A DNA stretch of 64,000 nt from JACJWR01 sp964474045 (GTDB taxonomy: Bacteria; Actinomycetota; Actinomycetes; S36-B12; UBA10799). Each line of letters begins with the position of its first letter. The stretch's first letter is position 1. Made by a program: the position numbers and the translations under genes. Below, one piece after another: positions 34,602-42,993 of this stretch. The DNA is taken from the NCBI GenBank assembly GCA_964474045.1, contig CAYYRC010000015.1, positions 1-64,000 on the forward strand. Direction: 5' to 3'. The notes below the pieces were generated by a model that was given only the letters and a program-made list of their open reading frames with translations, was not told the DNA's origin and searched no databases.

Positions 34602-35969
34602 TTAGGCGCCGGTGTAGAACCCGTCCGCCTCGGACAGGGCCTCGTCGAGCACGGCCAGACCCTGACGAGCGTCATCCTCGGTGATCACGCACGGCGGCAC
34701 CACGTGCAGTCGGTTGAAGTTGACGAAGGGCAGCAACCCGCGGTCCAGACAGGCCTTGGTCAACGCGGCCATCGCCGGGCTGGAACCGCCATACGGAGCC
34801 AGCGGCTCGCGGGTGGTGCGATCAGCCACCAGGTCCAGTGCCCAGAACACGCCGAGGCCGCGCACCTCCCCCACGACCGGGTGCCGCTCGGCGAGCTCGC
34901 GCAACCCCGGGCCCAGCACCTCGGCGCCGATCTGATCGGCGTGCTCGACGATCCCCTCGTCAGCCATGGCTGTGACCGTGGCCAGGGCGGAGGCGCAGGC
35001 CAGCGGATGGCCCGAGTACGTCAGACCGCCCGGGAACACGCGCTCGTCGAACGTCGCTGCGATCTCGTCGCTGATCATCACTCCGCCCAGCGGAACATAG
35101 CCGGAGTTGGAGCCCTTGGCGAAGATGATGAGGTCGGGGTCCACGCCCCAGTGGTCGATCGCCAGCCACCTGCCCGTTCGGCCGAACCCGGCCATGACCT
35201 CGTCAGCGATGTACACGATCCCGTACTTGTCGCACAGCGCCCTCACCCCCGCCAGATACCCGGGCGGCGGCACCAGGACGCCGGCGGTGCCCACGACGGT
35301 CTCGATCAGGAGCGCCGCCACCGTCTGCGGACCCTCGAACGTGATCACCTGCTCCAGGTGCTCCAGCGCCCGGTCACACTCCTCCTCCTCGGTCTGCGCC
35401 CAGAAGGACGAGCGGTACAGGTAGGGGCCGAAGAAGTGGACGTGGCCGTGGGAGTACTCGTTGGGCCAGCGGCGGGGGTCGCCGGTCGCCGTGATGGCGG
35501 CACCTGTGTTGCCGTGGTAGCTGCGGTAGAAGCTGAGCACCTTGTGGCGACCGCTGTGGATGCGGGCCATCCGGATGGCGTTCTCGGCCGCGTCGGCGCC
35601 GCCGTTGGTGAAGAAAATCTTGTTGTGCCGCTCGGGGGCGTGCGCCAGCAGCGCCGCGGCAGCTCGGCCCCGCACCAGCGAGGCATGCTGCGGGGCCAGC
35701 GTGGCCTGCACGGACGCCTGCTCGGCGATGGCCGCCACGACTGCCGGGTGCTGGTGGCCGATGTTGGTGTTGACCAGCTGGCTGGAGAAGTCCAGGTAGG
35801 AATGGCCCTCGAAGTCCCACACGTGGCTGCCGGAGCCAGAGGCGAAGACCTTGGGCTGCAGCGCCCCCTGCGCGCTCCAGGAATGGAAGACGTGCGCACG
35901 GTCGAGCGCGAACGCCTCCTCGTTGGATCCGGATGGGACGGGAAGGTCGGTCAGGTGCGCCTGGCTCAT
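34602..35969 (-). CDS. Class III (omega-type) PLP aminotransferase
   Basis: This 455-residue fold-type I class III enzyme has F-T-N-G-G-A-D-A-A-E-N-A-I-R near residue 125. S-Y-H-G-N-T-G is the PLP phosphate loop, Y-I-A-D-E-V-M-A-G-F-G-R-T-G contains the pyridine Asp, and the PLP lysine is in F-A-K-G-S-N-S-G-Y. This group takes amino groups from omega-amino acids, polyamines or taurine onto pyruvate or 2-oxoglutarate. Taurine- or beta-alanine-type activity is possible next to the sulfur operon but unproven. The ATG lies six bases after TACCCT. Confidence 0.87.
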   Translation of the reverse strand: MSQAHLTDLPVPSGSNEEAFALDRAHVFHSWSAQGALQPKVFASGSGSHVWDFEGHSYLDFSSQLVNTNIGHQHPAVVAAIAEQASVQATLAPQHASLVRGRAAAALLAHAPERHNKIFFTNGGADAAENAIRMARIHSGRHKVLSFYRSYHGNTGAAITATGDPRRWPNEYSHGHVHFFGPYLYRSSFWAQTEEEECDRALEHLEQVITFEGPQTVAALLIETVVGTAGVLVPPPGYLAGVRALCDKYGIVYIADEVMAGFGRTGRWLAIDHWGVDPDLIIFAKGSNSGYVPLGGVMISDEIAATFDERVFPGGLTYSGHPLACASALATVTAMADEGIVEHADQIGAEVLGPGLRELAERHPVVGEVRGLGVFWALDLVADRTTREPLAPYGGSSPAMAALTKACLDRGLLPFVNFNRLHVVPPCVITEDDARQGLAVLDEALSEADGFYTGA

Positions 35970-35975
35970 GGCCTG

Positions 35976-35981
35976 AGGGTA
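35976..35981 (-). promoter_or_regulatory. -10 box of the class III aminotransferase (leaderless)
   Basis: TACCCT on the minus strand lies six bases before the ATG at 35969. Confidence 0.45.
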
Positions 35982-36016
35982 CGCGGCCCGTGCGGCCCGC
36001 CGGACCTACTGTCGGG

Positions 36017-37030
36017 TCAGCCGCCGATGGCCGACATCGGCCGCTCGGGCTGGACGAAGTCGCCGGAGTCGATGCCATGTGCGCGCTTCTTGCCCATGAC
36101 GGAGGCGCGCATAGCCGCCCCCAGCGCGGCGTCGTCGGCACCGGCGCGCAGCAGCGAGCGAAGGTCAGCCTCCTCCCTGGCGAACAGGCAGTTGCGCCAC
36201 TGGCCGTCCGCGGTCAGCCGCACGCGGTCGCAGGCCGAGCAGAACGGCCGGGTCACCGAGCCCACGACGCCGACGGTGCCGATCGGCTCACCCCCGGGAC
36301 CAGCCACGATCCAGTCCTCGCTGGGCGCGGTGCCGCGCCCGCCCATAGGCCGCAGGTCGAACCCGGCGTCCGCGAGGCGGGTCAGGATCTGCTCGGCGGT
36401 GACCATGGTCGAGCGTCGCCAGCCATGCTGTGCGTCCAGCGGCATCTGCTCGATGAAGCGCAGGCGCAGGCCTTCAGCCAGGGCCCAGCGCAGCAAAGCC
36501 GGCGCCTCATGGTCGTTGACGCCCGGCATGAGGACGGTATTGATCTTGACCGGCAACAGGCCCGCGGCCTTCGCAGCGGCCACACCCGCAAGCGTGTCCA
36601 CGAGTCGGTCCCGGCGGGTCAGACGCTTGAAAGTTGCGCGATCCAGGGTATCGAGGCTGATGTTGACGCGCTCCAGGCCGGCGTCGGCCAGGTGCGCCGC
36701 CAGCCCGGGCAGCCGCAACCCGTTCGTGGTCAACGACACCTCTGGGGCGCCGGGCAAGGCCCGGATCGCCCGCACCACCTCCACCACGTCTGGGCGCAGC
36801 AGCGGCTCACCACCGGTCAGGCGAACCTGGTCCACGCCCAGCCCAACCGCCACCTCCACCAGGCGCAGCAGCTCGTCGGTCGACAGCAACTCGTCCCGGG
36901 ACAGCCAAGGCAGCCCCTCGGCCGGCATGCAGTAGTCACAGCGCAGCGAACAGCGGTCGGTCAGGGACACCCGCAGGTCGGTGTGGACGCGCCCGAACCT
37001 GTCGGTCAGGGGGCTCGCAACGGGGGTCAT
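36017..37030 (-). CDS. moaA: GTP 3',8-cyclase MoaA (radical SAM)
   Basis: MoaA rearranges GTP, and MoaC then makes cyclic pyranopterin phosphate. The 337-residue protein has the radical-SAM cluster C27-x3-C31-x2-C34 in D-R-C-S-L-R-C-D-Y-C, and T-G-G-E-P-L-L for SAM. The C-terminal second cluster is P-F-C-S-A-C-D-R plus R-N-C. It ends in the Gly-Gly tail needed for activity. A GGAAGG site lies upstream of the ATG. The gene diverges from mobA with 23 bases between the starts, beside the nitrate reductase that needs the cofactor. Confidence 0.97.
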   Translation of the reverse strand: MTPVASPLTDRFGRVHTDLRVSLTDRCSLRCDYCMPAEGLPWLSRDELLSTDELLRLVEVAVGLGVDQVRLTGGEPLLRPDVVEVVRAIRALPGAPEVSLTTNGLRLPGLAAHLADAGLERVNISLDTLDRATFKRLTRRDRLVDTLAGVAAAKAAGLLPVKINTVLMPGVNDHEAPALLRWALAEGLRLRFIEQMPLDAQHGWRRSTMVTAEQILTRLADAGFDLRPMGGRGTAPSEDWIVAGPGGEPIGTVGVVGSVTRPFCSACDRVRLTADGQWRNCLFAREEADLRSLLRAGADDAALGAAMRASVMGKKRAHGIDSGDFVQPERPMSAIGG

Positions 37031-37041
37031 GGCTACCTTCC

Positions 37042-37047
37042 TAGGCT
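37042..37047 (+). promoter_or_regulatory. -10 box of mobA-DUF6457 (leaderless)
   Basis: TAGGCT lies six bases before the ATG at 37054. It overlaps the leader of the divergent moaA, so both promoters share about 20 bases. Confidence 0.45.
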
Positions 37048-37053
37048 GGGCGG

Positions 37054-37959
37054 ATGACAGAGCGTGCCACGCCGCGGGGCGCGGGCGCCACGATGGCCCG
37101 CCGGCTGGACTGGACCGCCGTGGTCCTGACCGGCGGGTCGAGCCGGCGGATGGGCCGCGACAAAGCCGGAGTGCATCTGGCCGGCAGGACGCTGCTGGAA
37201 CACGTCATCTCTGGCCTGCCCGACGTGCCAATGGTCATCGTGGGACCCGAGCCCGAGGCCAGCTTCGATCTCGGCCGCAGGACCTCCCCAGTGGCGGTGT
37301 GCCGGGAAGAGCCTCCCGGCACCGGACCGGCCGCTGCCGTCGCTGCCGCGCTGCCGCTCGTCCAGACGCCTTGGTTCGCGCTGATCGGCACCGACATGCC
37401 CCTCGCGGGCACGATTCTGGTGGAGCTGGCGGGGCGGGCGCTGGCCGAGTCGGATGCGAGTCCGGACGCCATCGTCACAGACGCTTGGCTGGCCCTTGAT
37501 GGCGGCGGCACGCCGCAGCCCCTGTGCGGCGTTTACCGCACCGAAGCCGCGCGCGCAGCGGTCGCGCAACTGCCGACCGAGGACGCCGCCGGCCTGTCCC
37601 TCAGGCGCCTGCTCGCCCCCCTGCGTGTGCGCCCGGTCGGCATCGAGGATCCGGGCCGCCTGCGGGACCTCGACACACCCGACGATCTGGCCGCCGCACA
37701 GGCAATACTTGGCGGCGAGGAGATGATCGCCATGGACAAGACCCAGGACTTCGTCGCGCTGGCCGCCGCCGAGCTCGGCATCGACAACCAGATCGACACG
37801 ACCCTGGTGCTCGACGTGGCCCGCGACGTCGCGCACGGCGTCGAGCGGCCCGCGGCACCGCTGAGCACCTACCTGCTCGGAGTGGCCGTGGGCCAGGGCC
37901 TGGATCCGCAGGCTGCCGCCGACCGGCTGCGCGCGGCCATCGCCCGCAGCACCAGCTGA
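37054..37959 (+). CDS. MobA-type guanylyltransferase fused to DUF6457
   Basis: Residues about 20-225 form an NTP-transferase domain with V-L-T-G-G-S-S-R-R-M-G-R-D-K and L-I-G-T-D-M-P. These are the signatures of MobA, which attaches GMP to molybdopterin to make the bis-MGD form used by NarG. Residues about 230-301 are a separate helical domain containing L-D-V-A-R-D-V-A-H-G-V-E-R-P-A-A-P, the DUF6457 pattern. The ATG is six bases after TAGGCT. The second moeA starts seven bases after the stop. The function of DUF6457 is unknown. Confidence 0.88.
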   Translation: MTERATPRGAGATMARRLDWTAVVLTGGSSRRMGRDKAGVHLAGRTLLEHVISGLPDVPMVIVGPEPEASFDLGRRTSPVAVCREEPPGTGPAAAVAAALPLVQTPWFALIGTDMPLAGTILVELAGRALAESDASPDAIVTDAWLALDGGGTPQPLCGVYRTEAARAAVAQLPTEDAAGLSLRRLLAPLRVRPVGIEDPGRLRDLDTPDDLAAAQAILGGEEMIAMDKTQDFVALAAAELGIDNQIDTTLVLDVARDVAHGVERPAAPLSTYLLGVAVGQGLDPQAAADRLRAAIARSTS

Positions 37960-37966
37960 GCCCGGT

Positions 37967-39190
37967 TTGAGCGGCGCGACGCCGTGGCCTGTGGCGGTCG
38001 AGTCTGCGCGGGCCGTCGGATGGGCGCAACCGCCGCCGGCCGCGGAGCGAGTTCCGCTGGCCGCGGCCGACGGGCGAGTTATGGCCGAGGATGTCCGCGC
38101 CCTGGTGGCGCTGCCACCATTCGCGTCGTCGGCGATGGACGGCTGGGCGATCGCCGGCGACGGACCTTGGCGGGTCGTCGGCGGGGTCCTCGCCGGGCAA
38201 GCGTCGGAACAGCTGCTGGCTGATGGCGAGGCCGTCGCCATCGCGACTGGGGCGGCGGTGCCCGACGGCGCACAGGCGATCCTGCGCAGAGAACACGGAA
38301 CAGCGGCGTCCGGGTGGCTGCAGGCTGCGGCGAGCGCCGGCTCGCCGCCGCCGGGCACAGACGTCCGTCCCGCCGGCCAGGAGGCCGGTATCGACGAGTT
38401 GCTGCTGGCAGCCGGCACCCGGCTCACCCCCGCCGCCATCGGCCTGCTCGCTGCTGCCGGCCACGACGAGGTCGAGGTGCGTCGGCGGCCACGGGTTGCG
38501 CTGCTGGTGCTGGGCGACGAGTTGCTGTCGTCGGGCCTGCCGGGCGTTGGTCGTATCCGCGACGTTCTGGGTCCGCAGCTGCCAATGTGGATCGAGCGTG
38601 CCGGTGCGCTGACGACCCGGCAGCTGCGCGTCCCGGACACGGCGGCCTCGCTCGCCGTCGCGCTTGCCGAGATGGCGAGCTCGGAGGACGTGGACGTGGT
38701 CGTGACCACAGGCAGCACAGCGGCGGGCCCGGCCGACCATCTGCACGCGGTCCTGCATGCCGCCGGTGCCGAGGTTCCGGTGGATGGCGTCGCAGTGCGC
38801 CCGGGGCACCCGATGCTGCTGGCGCTGCTTCCACCCGCCAGGGCGGAGGCGACGGGGGCACGCACCCCGACCCCCCTCGTCGGGCTTCCTGGGAATCCGC
38901 TCGGAGCGCTCGCCGGGCTCGTGACCCTGGCGATCCCCCTGCTGCAGGCCGTCGGCGGACAGGTGCCGGACGAGCCGAGGCACATCCCCGCTGCCCTCGA
39001 CATCCGCGGCCGCGGAAGGCACACCCTCATCCCCGGGCGCCCGTCCCCACACGACGGCCGCTTCGCGCCCACCGGCTGGGACTCCCCGCACATGCTCCGC
39101 GGCGTGGCGGCTGCCACCGGTTTCGGCGTCGTGCCCGAGCAGGGCGTGCGGCAGGGGGAGCCACTCCAGTGGCTCCCCCTGCCGCAGTGA
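37967..39190 (+). CDS. MoeA-like molybdopterin molybdenumtransferase (second, divergent copy)
   Basis: The 407-residue MoeA paralogue has the family layout, with L-P-P-F-A-S-S-A-M-D-G-W-A, L-L-V-L-G-D-E-L, T-T-G-S-T-A-A-G-P-A-D and G-L-P-G-N-P-L. Compared with the first copy, the Asp of P-F-D-N-S-A-M-D-G is Ala and the G-G-V-S loop is G-S-T-A. It may have a specialised role or reduced activity. The start is uncertain. A TTG at 37967 follows mobA by seven bases, and GTG codons slightly downstream (P-V-A-V-E-S) are alternatives. The coding end forms a strong hairpin. Confidence 0.8.
   Translation: MSGATPWPVAVESARAVGWAQPPPAAERVPLAAADGRVMAEDVRALVALPPFASSAMDGWAIAGDGPWRVVGGVLAGQASEQLLADGEAVAIATGAAVPDGAQAILRREHGTAASGWLQAAASAGSPPPGTDVRPAGQEAGIDELLLAAGTRLTPAAIGLLAAAGHDEVEVRRRPRVALLVLGDELLSSGLPGVGRIRDVLGPQLPMWIERAGALTTRQLRVPDTAASLAVALAEMASSEDVDVVVTTGSTAAGPADHLHAVLHAAGAEVPVDGVAVRPGHPMLLALLPPARAEATGARTPTPLVGLPGNPLGALAGLVTLAIPLLQAVGGQVPDEPRHIPAALDIRGRGRHTLIPGRPSPHDGRFAPTGWDSPHMLRGVAAATGFGVVPEQGVRQGEPLQWLPLPQ
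39150..39183. terminator. 16-bp perfect hairpin inside the end of moeA2
   Basis: GGCAGGGGGAGCCACT is followed after two bases by its exact reverse complement, ending four bases before the moeA2 stop codon. The stem is strongly GC-rich and has no U-tract. It lies between convergent moeA2 and narK, so it probably ends transcription from both sides. Confidence 0.7.
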
Positions 39191-39224
39191 TCGGCGGCAC
39201 TGGCCAACACCGTTGGTCCTCGGC

Positions 39225-40598
39225 TCAGCAGGGCTTCTCGGCGCCCTTGCGGGCGTAGAACCACCAGGCCACCACGGCACCCACGAGGCTGAGGCACGCC
39301 CAGATGACGAAGAACGTCTGCGGAGCGATCGCCGCCAGGATGATGCCGAACAGGAACGGCCCGTAGGCGGCGATTGCTGCGGTCCAGCCGATGACACCGC
39401 CCGCCTGCCGGGGCTGGAAGATCATCGGCATCTGCTTGAAGGTGCTGGCATTGCCGATCCCGGCGAAGAAGAAGACCGCGATCATGCCCCAGAAGAACGC
39501 CGGGAAACCGCCCGCCGAGCTGGGGTGGAACTGCATCGAGGTCCAGACACACGCCACCGCGATCCCCAGCGCCGACACCACCGTGATCTTGCCGCCGCCG
39601 ATGCGGTCGGCGATCGGCCCGGCGATGATGCGCGCGAACGAGCCCACCAGGGCTCCCCAGAACACCCACTTGAGCGGGTCGATGCCGGCGGCGCCGAACA
39701 CCGCGCTGCCGTAGGTGTTCTTGATGAGCAGGCCGAACACGGCTGCGAAGCCGGAGAAGGTGCCGAAGGTGATGACGTAGAGCAGCGTCATGATCCAGGT
39801 GTGCTTCTCCTTGAAGATGTCGAGCTGGTCGCGCACCCCGCGGGCCTGCACCGGCACGCTGCGCAGGAGCATCCAGGCCAGGATGACTCCGATGATGACG
39901 AACGGCACCCAGATGAAGCCGGCGTTCTGGTACCAGACCTCCTTGGTGATCTTCTTGGCCGCGTCCTTGTAGGTCTCGGCTGCGCCGAAGAGCCCGCCGA
40001 GCAGCGCGAAGCCGACGATCCACGGCGTGACGAACTGCACGATGGACACCCCGAAGTTGCCGATGCCCGCCTGTAGCCCCAGGGCCGTGCCCTGCTTGGC
40101 CTTGGGGAAGAAGTACGACGTGCTGGGCATGAAGCCCGAGAAGGCGCCGCCGCCGATGCCCGAGAGCACGCCGAGCAGCAGCAGCACCCAATAGGGCGTC
40201 GTGGGGCTCTGGACCGCCAGGCCCCAGCCGATGAGCGGCAGCAGGAACAGCGCCGTCGTGATCGTGACCAGCTTGCGGGTGCCGATGATCGGCGGCAGGA
40301 AGGTCCAGATCAGGCGCAGCGTGCCGCCGGCCAGGCCGGGCATGGCGATCAACCAGTAGAGCTGACCGGAGGACAGGTTGAAGCCGAGGTTCTTCAGGTT
40401 CGGCGCCAGCGCCGAGGCGAGGTACCAGGCGATGAACGCCAGCGTCAGGTTGAACGTCGTGATGGCGAGCGTGCGCCACGCGCGCTTGGAGTCCCACGTG
40501 GCCGGATCCTCCGGGTTCCACGAGGTGAGCCAGTCCGATCCTTTGCGGGCGGGTGGCTGCGCGGGTTGCGCAGCCGGGGCCGCTGTGGTGTTGCTCAT
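39225..40598 (-). CDS. NarK2-type nitrate/nitrite transporter
   Basis: This 457-residue MFS carrier of the nitrate/nitrite porter family has twelve helices. The N-terminal W-N-P-E-D-P-A-T-W-D resembles the E. coli NarK start. The nitrate-signature glycine stretches are G-G-G-A-F-S-G-F-M-P-S and L-G-L-Q-A-G-I-G-N-F-G-V in the first half, and G-I-G-N-A-S-T-F-K-Q in the second. The type suggests nitrate/nitrite exchange, which removes the nitrite made by NarG. Its ATG overlaps the stop of the upstream porter by four bases, and the two are co-translated. Confidence 0.88.
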   Translation of the reverse strand: MSNTTAAPAAQPAQPPARKGSDWLTSWNPEDPATWDSKRAWRTLAITTFNLTLAFIAWYLASALAPNLKNLGFNLSSGQLYWLIAMPGLAGGTLRLIWTFLPPIIGTRKLVTITTALFLLPLIGWGLAVQSPTTPYWVLLLLGVLSGIGGGAFSGFMPSTSYFFPKAKQGTALGLQAGIGNFGVSIVQFVTPWIVGFALLGGLFGAAETYKDAAKKITKEVWYQNAGFIWVPFVIIGVILAWMLLRSVPVQARGVRDQLDIFKEKHTWIMTLLYVITFGTFSGFAAVFGLLIKNTYGSAVFGAAGIDPLKWVFWGALVGSFARIIAGPIADRIGGGKITVVSALGIAVACVWTSMQFHPSSAGGFPAFFWGMIAVFFFAGIGNASTFKQMPMIFQPRQAGGVIGWTAAIAAYGPFLFGIILAAIAPQTFFVIWACLSLVGAVVAWWFYARKGAEKPC

Positions 40599-42106
40599 GC
40601 TCCGGGTCCTTCCTTGACGGTTGATGAAGCAGAGGTCTGTGTTGCGGGCTGTTGGCCGGGGGGAGCGCCAGCGGCGGCGGGGGGCTCGGGCGAGTCCGCA
40701 AGGGCACCCGAGGTCACCAGCGCACGCTCGGAGTCGGACGGGTGCACGCTGTCGTCGTCGAACGTGTCGGGGAAGTCCGGACTCGCCTTGTGCAGCATCC
40801 GCACCACGGTCCAGTGCATCCAGATCGCCGCCGACAGCGTCAGCAGGAACAGCACCCCGAACGTGGACTGGGGGGCGCCGGTCGCCTTCTGGGCGTAGGC
40901 AAAGCCGAGGGGCAGGAAGAACCCGCCCAGCGCCCCGAAGGCGCCGACCAGGCCACCGACGGAGCCGACGTCGTGCGGGAAGTACTCGGGGATGTGCTTG
41001 TAGACAGCTGCCTTACCGACGCCCATGGCGCAGCCGACGACGAAGACCAGCAGCGTGAAAAGCGCGACCCCCACCTTCCAGGGCAGCACGTTGCTCGTGC
41101 TCCCGTCGTCGTGGGACAGCACGATGTGGCCGTAGGGCATCATCAGGATCGCCGAGGCGATGAGCATCACCGTGAAGGTGGCGTACATGACGCGGCGCGC
41201 GCCAAACTTGTCGGACAGCCAGCCGCCCACCGGCCGCAGCAGCGAGGCCGGGAAGATGAACAGCGCCGTCAGCAGCGCACCGTCGTGCAGCGACAACCCA
41301 TACACATCCACGTAGTACTTGGGCAGCCAGGCGGCCAGCGCGACGTAGGCGCCGAAGACCACCGCGTAGTACAGGCTGAAGCGCCACACCCGCATCTGCT
41401 TCAGTGGCAGCAGCATGGCCTTGAGGGTGCGTCCCTGCCCGGGCTTGTGGTCGTGGCGCGGGGCGATGAACCAGGTGGCCGCGGCCATGAGCAGCAGTAG
41501 GACCGCGTAGAGGAACGGGATGAACCGCCAGCCGCCGGGTACGAAGCCGCCCAGGAGCCCCGCGGTGGGGACGAGCACGATCAGGGTGGGGCCGATGAGC
41601 TTGGTCAGCGAGGCGCCGACGTTGCCGGCGCCGAACACGCCCAACGCAGTTCCCTGCAGGTGCCGCGGCCACCAGGCCGACACCCAGGAGATGCCGACGC
41701 TGAACGAGTTGCCGGCGAACCCCACAAGGAAGGCCAGCCCGAGCAGCATGGTGTAGGAGTGCACCTGGCTGATCAGGTACGCGGGGATCGCGGTCAGAGC
41801 CAGCATGATCGCCATGACTTTGCGACCGCCGCGCCGGTCGGCGATGATGCCTGCCGGCAACCTCCAGATGGCCCCGTTCAGCACGGCGACGGCGGTGATC
41901 CAGGCGAGCTGGACGTCGGACAGGCCGAACTCCTTGCGGATCGGAATGCCGAGGACGCCGAACATCAGCCACACCGCGAACATGAGCGTGAAGGCGAGCG
42001 TCGCCAGCACCAGCACCCGCATGCGGCCGGGGACGGCCTCGTCGGACAGGGGGGTGTGGTCGATGCCGTCGGCCGTCGCTGTCGTCTGAGCCTGGATCGT
42101 TGCCAT
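40595..42106 (-). CDS. NarK1-type nitrate transporter
   Basis: This 503-residue porter has twelve helices and the nitrate signatures V-G-F-A-G-N-S-F-S-V-G and G-V-F-G-A-G-N-V-G-A. The loop motif A-D-R-R-G-G-R-K is also present. A 55-residue acidic, Pro/Ala-rich cytoplasmic tail follows the last helix. The group resembles NarK1-like nitrate/proton symporters. The ATG at 42106 has AGGAGG seven bases upstream. The gene diverges from the regulator-narGHJI operon, with 98 bases between the starts. Confidence 0.87.
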   Translation of the reverse strand: MATIQAQTTATADGIDHTPLSDEAVPGRMRVLVLATLAFTLMFAVWLMFGVLGIPIRKEFGLSDVQLAWITAVAVLNGAIWRLPAGIIADRRGGRKVMAIMLALTAIPAYLISQVHSYTMLLGLAFLVGFAGNSFSVGISWVSAWWPRHLQGTALGVFGAGNVGASLTKLIGPTLIVLVPTAGLLGGFVPGGWRFIPFLYAVLLLLMAAATWFIAPRHDHKPGQGRTLKAMLLPLKQMRVWRFSLYYAVVFGAYVALAAWLPKYYVDVYGLSLHDGALLTALFIFPASLLRPVGGWLSDKFGARRVMYATFTVMLIASAILMMPYGHIVLSHDDGSTSNVLPWKVGVALFTLLVFVVGCAMGVGKAAVYKHIPEYFPHDVGSVGGLVGAFGALGGFFLPLGFAYAQKATGAPQSTFGVLFLLTLSAAIWMHWTVVRMLHKASPDFPDTFDDDSVHPSDSERALVTSGALADSPEPPAAAGAPPGQQPATQTSASSTVKEGPGA

Positions 42107-42204
42107 CGCCGCCTCCTGAGCGTCATGCTCTAACTTTTTTCTTACAACACCACAATACATACCGTATCTATTAATTGACATGGGGGATGTGGTAGAAAGT
42201 ACCT
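42107..42204. promoter_or_regulatory. AT-rich divergent control region of narK and nar operons
   Basis: This is the most AT-rich stretch near the nar genes. It contains TTGACA at 42175-42180, a run of seven T, and the palindrome at 42156-42170. TAGAAA lies six bases before the regulator GTG, a weak -10 box for leaderless transcription. Both divergent transcripts must begin here. Confidence 0.6.
42156..42170. promoter_or_regulatory. Operator-like palindrome in the nar control region
   Basis: TAcATACcGTATcTA is an inverted repeat with ATAC/GTAT arms and outer TA/TA pairs. It sits midway between the two divergent starts. The Fe-S-type regulator encoded next to it is the obvious candidate to bind. 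It is not an FNR box (TTGAT-N4-ATCAA). Confidence 0.45.
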
Positions 42205-42993
42205 GTGACCGTCGCACAAGCTCAGGGAGTCGGCCGGGTGCTCGCCCGGCTGGCCGCGCTGACCCCCGGCCGGAACGGTCGGTCGGAGTCGTTGTCCGGA
42301 CAGTCCCGCGAGGCGCTGCTCGACCTGCTGCGCGCCACCGGCGGCGACTTGACGATCGAGCAGCTGAGTGACGCCACGGGCCTGCACCCCAACACGGTGC
42401 GAGGCCACCTCGAGGTGCTGGTGGCCGCGGGCGAGGTGCGTCGAACCACCGGACGCGCCCAGGGCAGGGGGAGGCCGCCGTGGTTGTACAGCGCGGTCGG
42501 GCCCAACGCCGAGCTGGTGGCGGAGCTGGACGACCTGCTCTCAGGCTTGCGGGACACCGACTCCAGCGACGCCTTCATCCGCGACGCCGCCCACCGCTGG
42601 GCAGACGCCGTGGATCCGGCGGACCGCGGACAGCCGGCCGCGGACGTACAACAGGCAGTGGATCGCGCCGTCGATGCCCTCACCGAGGTGGGCTTCGACG
42701 CTCAGCTGTCCCCGATCGGCGACACGATCACGCTTCGGGCCTGCCCTTATGCATCGCTGGTCAGGGACCACCCGGTGATCTGCCGAATCCACACGGCGCT
42801 CTTGCAGGACTTGTTCGACCGCTCCGGGCAGCAGGTGTCCGTGACCGAGATGCAGGTGTGGCCGACGCCCGGCTCCTGCCTCGTCAAGCTCGACCGCCCC
42901 GACCACGCACCCGTCATGATCATCGGCCCTGAAGAGCTCAGCCTGACGATGACCGCGACTGCGGCAACAGACGTTCCCGAGGAAGAGGACTAA
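42205..42993 (+). CDS. SufR/ArsR-like HTH regulator with probable Fe-S site
   Basis: The 262-residue protein has an N-terminal winged HTH: L-D-L-L-R-A-T-G-G-D-L-T-I-E-Q-L then L-H-P-N-T-V-R-G-H-L, about residues 35-95. A C-terminal domain has three cysteines, C180 and C193 (C-P-Y-x10-C) and C225. This spacing resembles the cluster ligands of SufR-type repressors, which hold an oxygen- or NO-sensitive iron-sulfur cluster. Its stop is directly followed by the narG start, so it is the first gene of the nitrate reductase operon. A redox or NO sensor controlling nar and narK is inferred. Confidence 0.8.
   Translation: MTVAQAQGVGRVLARLAALTPGRNGRSESLSGQSREALLDLLRATGGDLTIEQLSDATGLHPNTVRGHLEVLVAAGEVRRTTGRAQGRGRPPWLYSAVGPNAELVAELDDLLSGLRDTDSSDAFIRDAAHRWADAVDPADRGQPAADVQQAVDRAVDALTEVGFDAQLSPIGDTITLRACPYASLVRDHPVICRIHTALLQDLFDRSGQQVSVTEMQVWPTPGSCLVKLDRPDHAPVMIIGPEELSLTMTATAATDVPEEED

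Noticed and set aside
37033..40707. Minus-strand open frame of 1224 codons spanning mobA, moeA2 and narK
   Set aside because: It has no recognisable domain. The opposite-strand genes mobA and moeA2 and the other-frame narK all have clear family motifs.
42107..42204. FNR box controlling nar
   Set aside because: No TTGAT-N4-ATCAA or close variant is present. The palindrome found has a different sequence.
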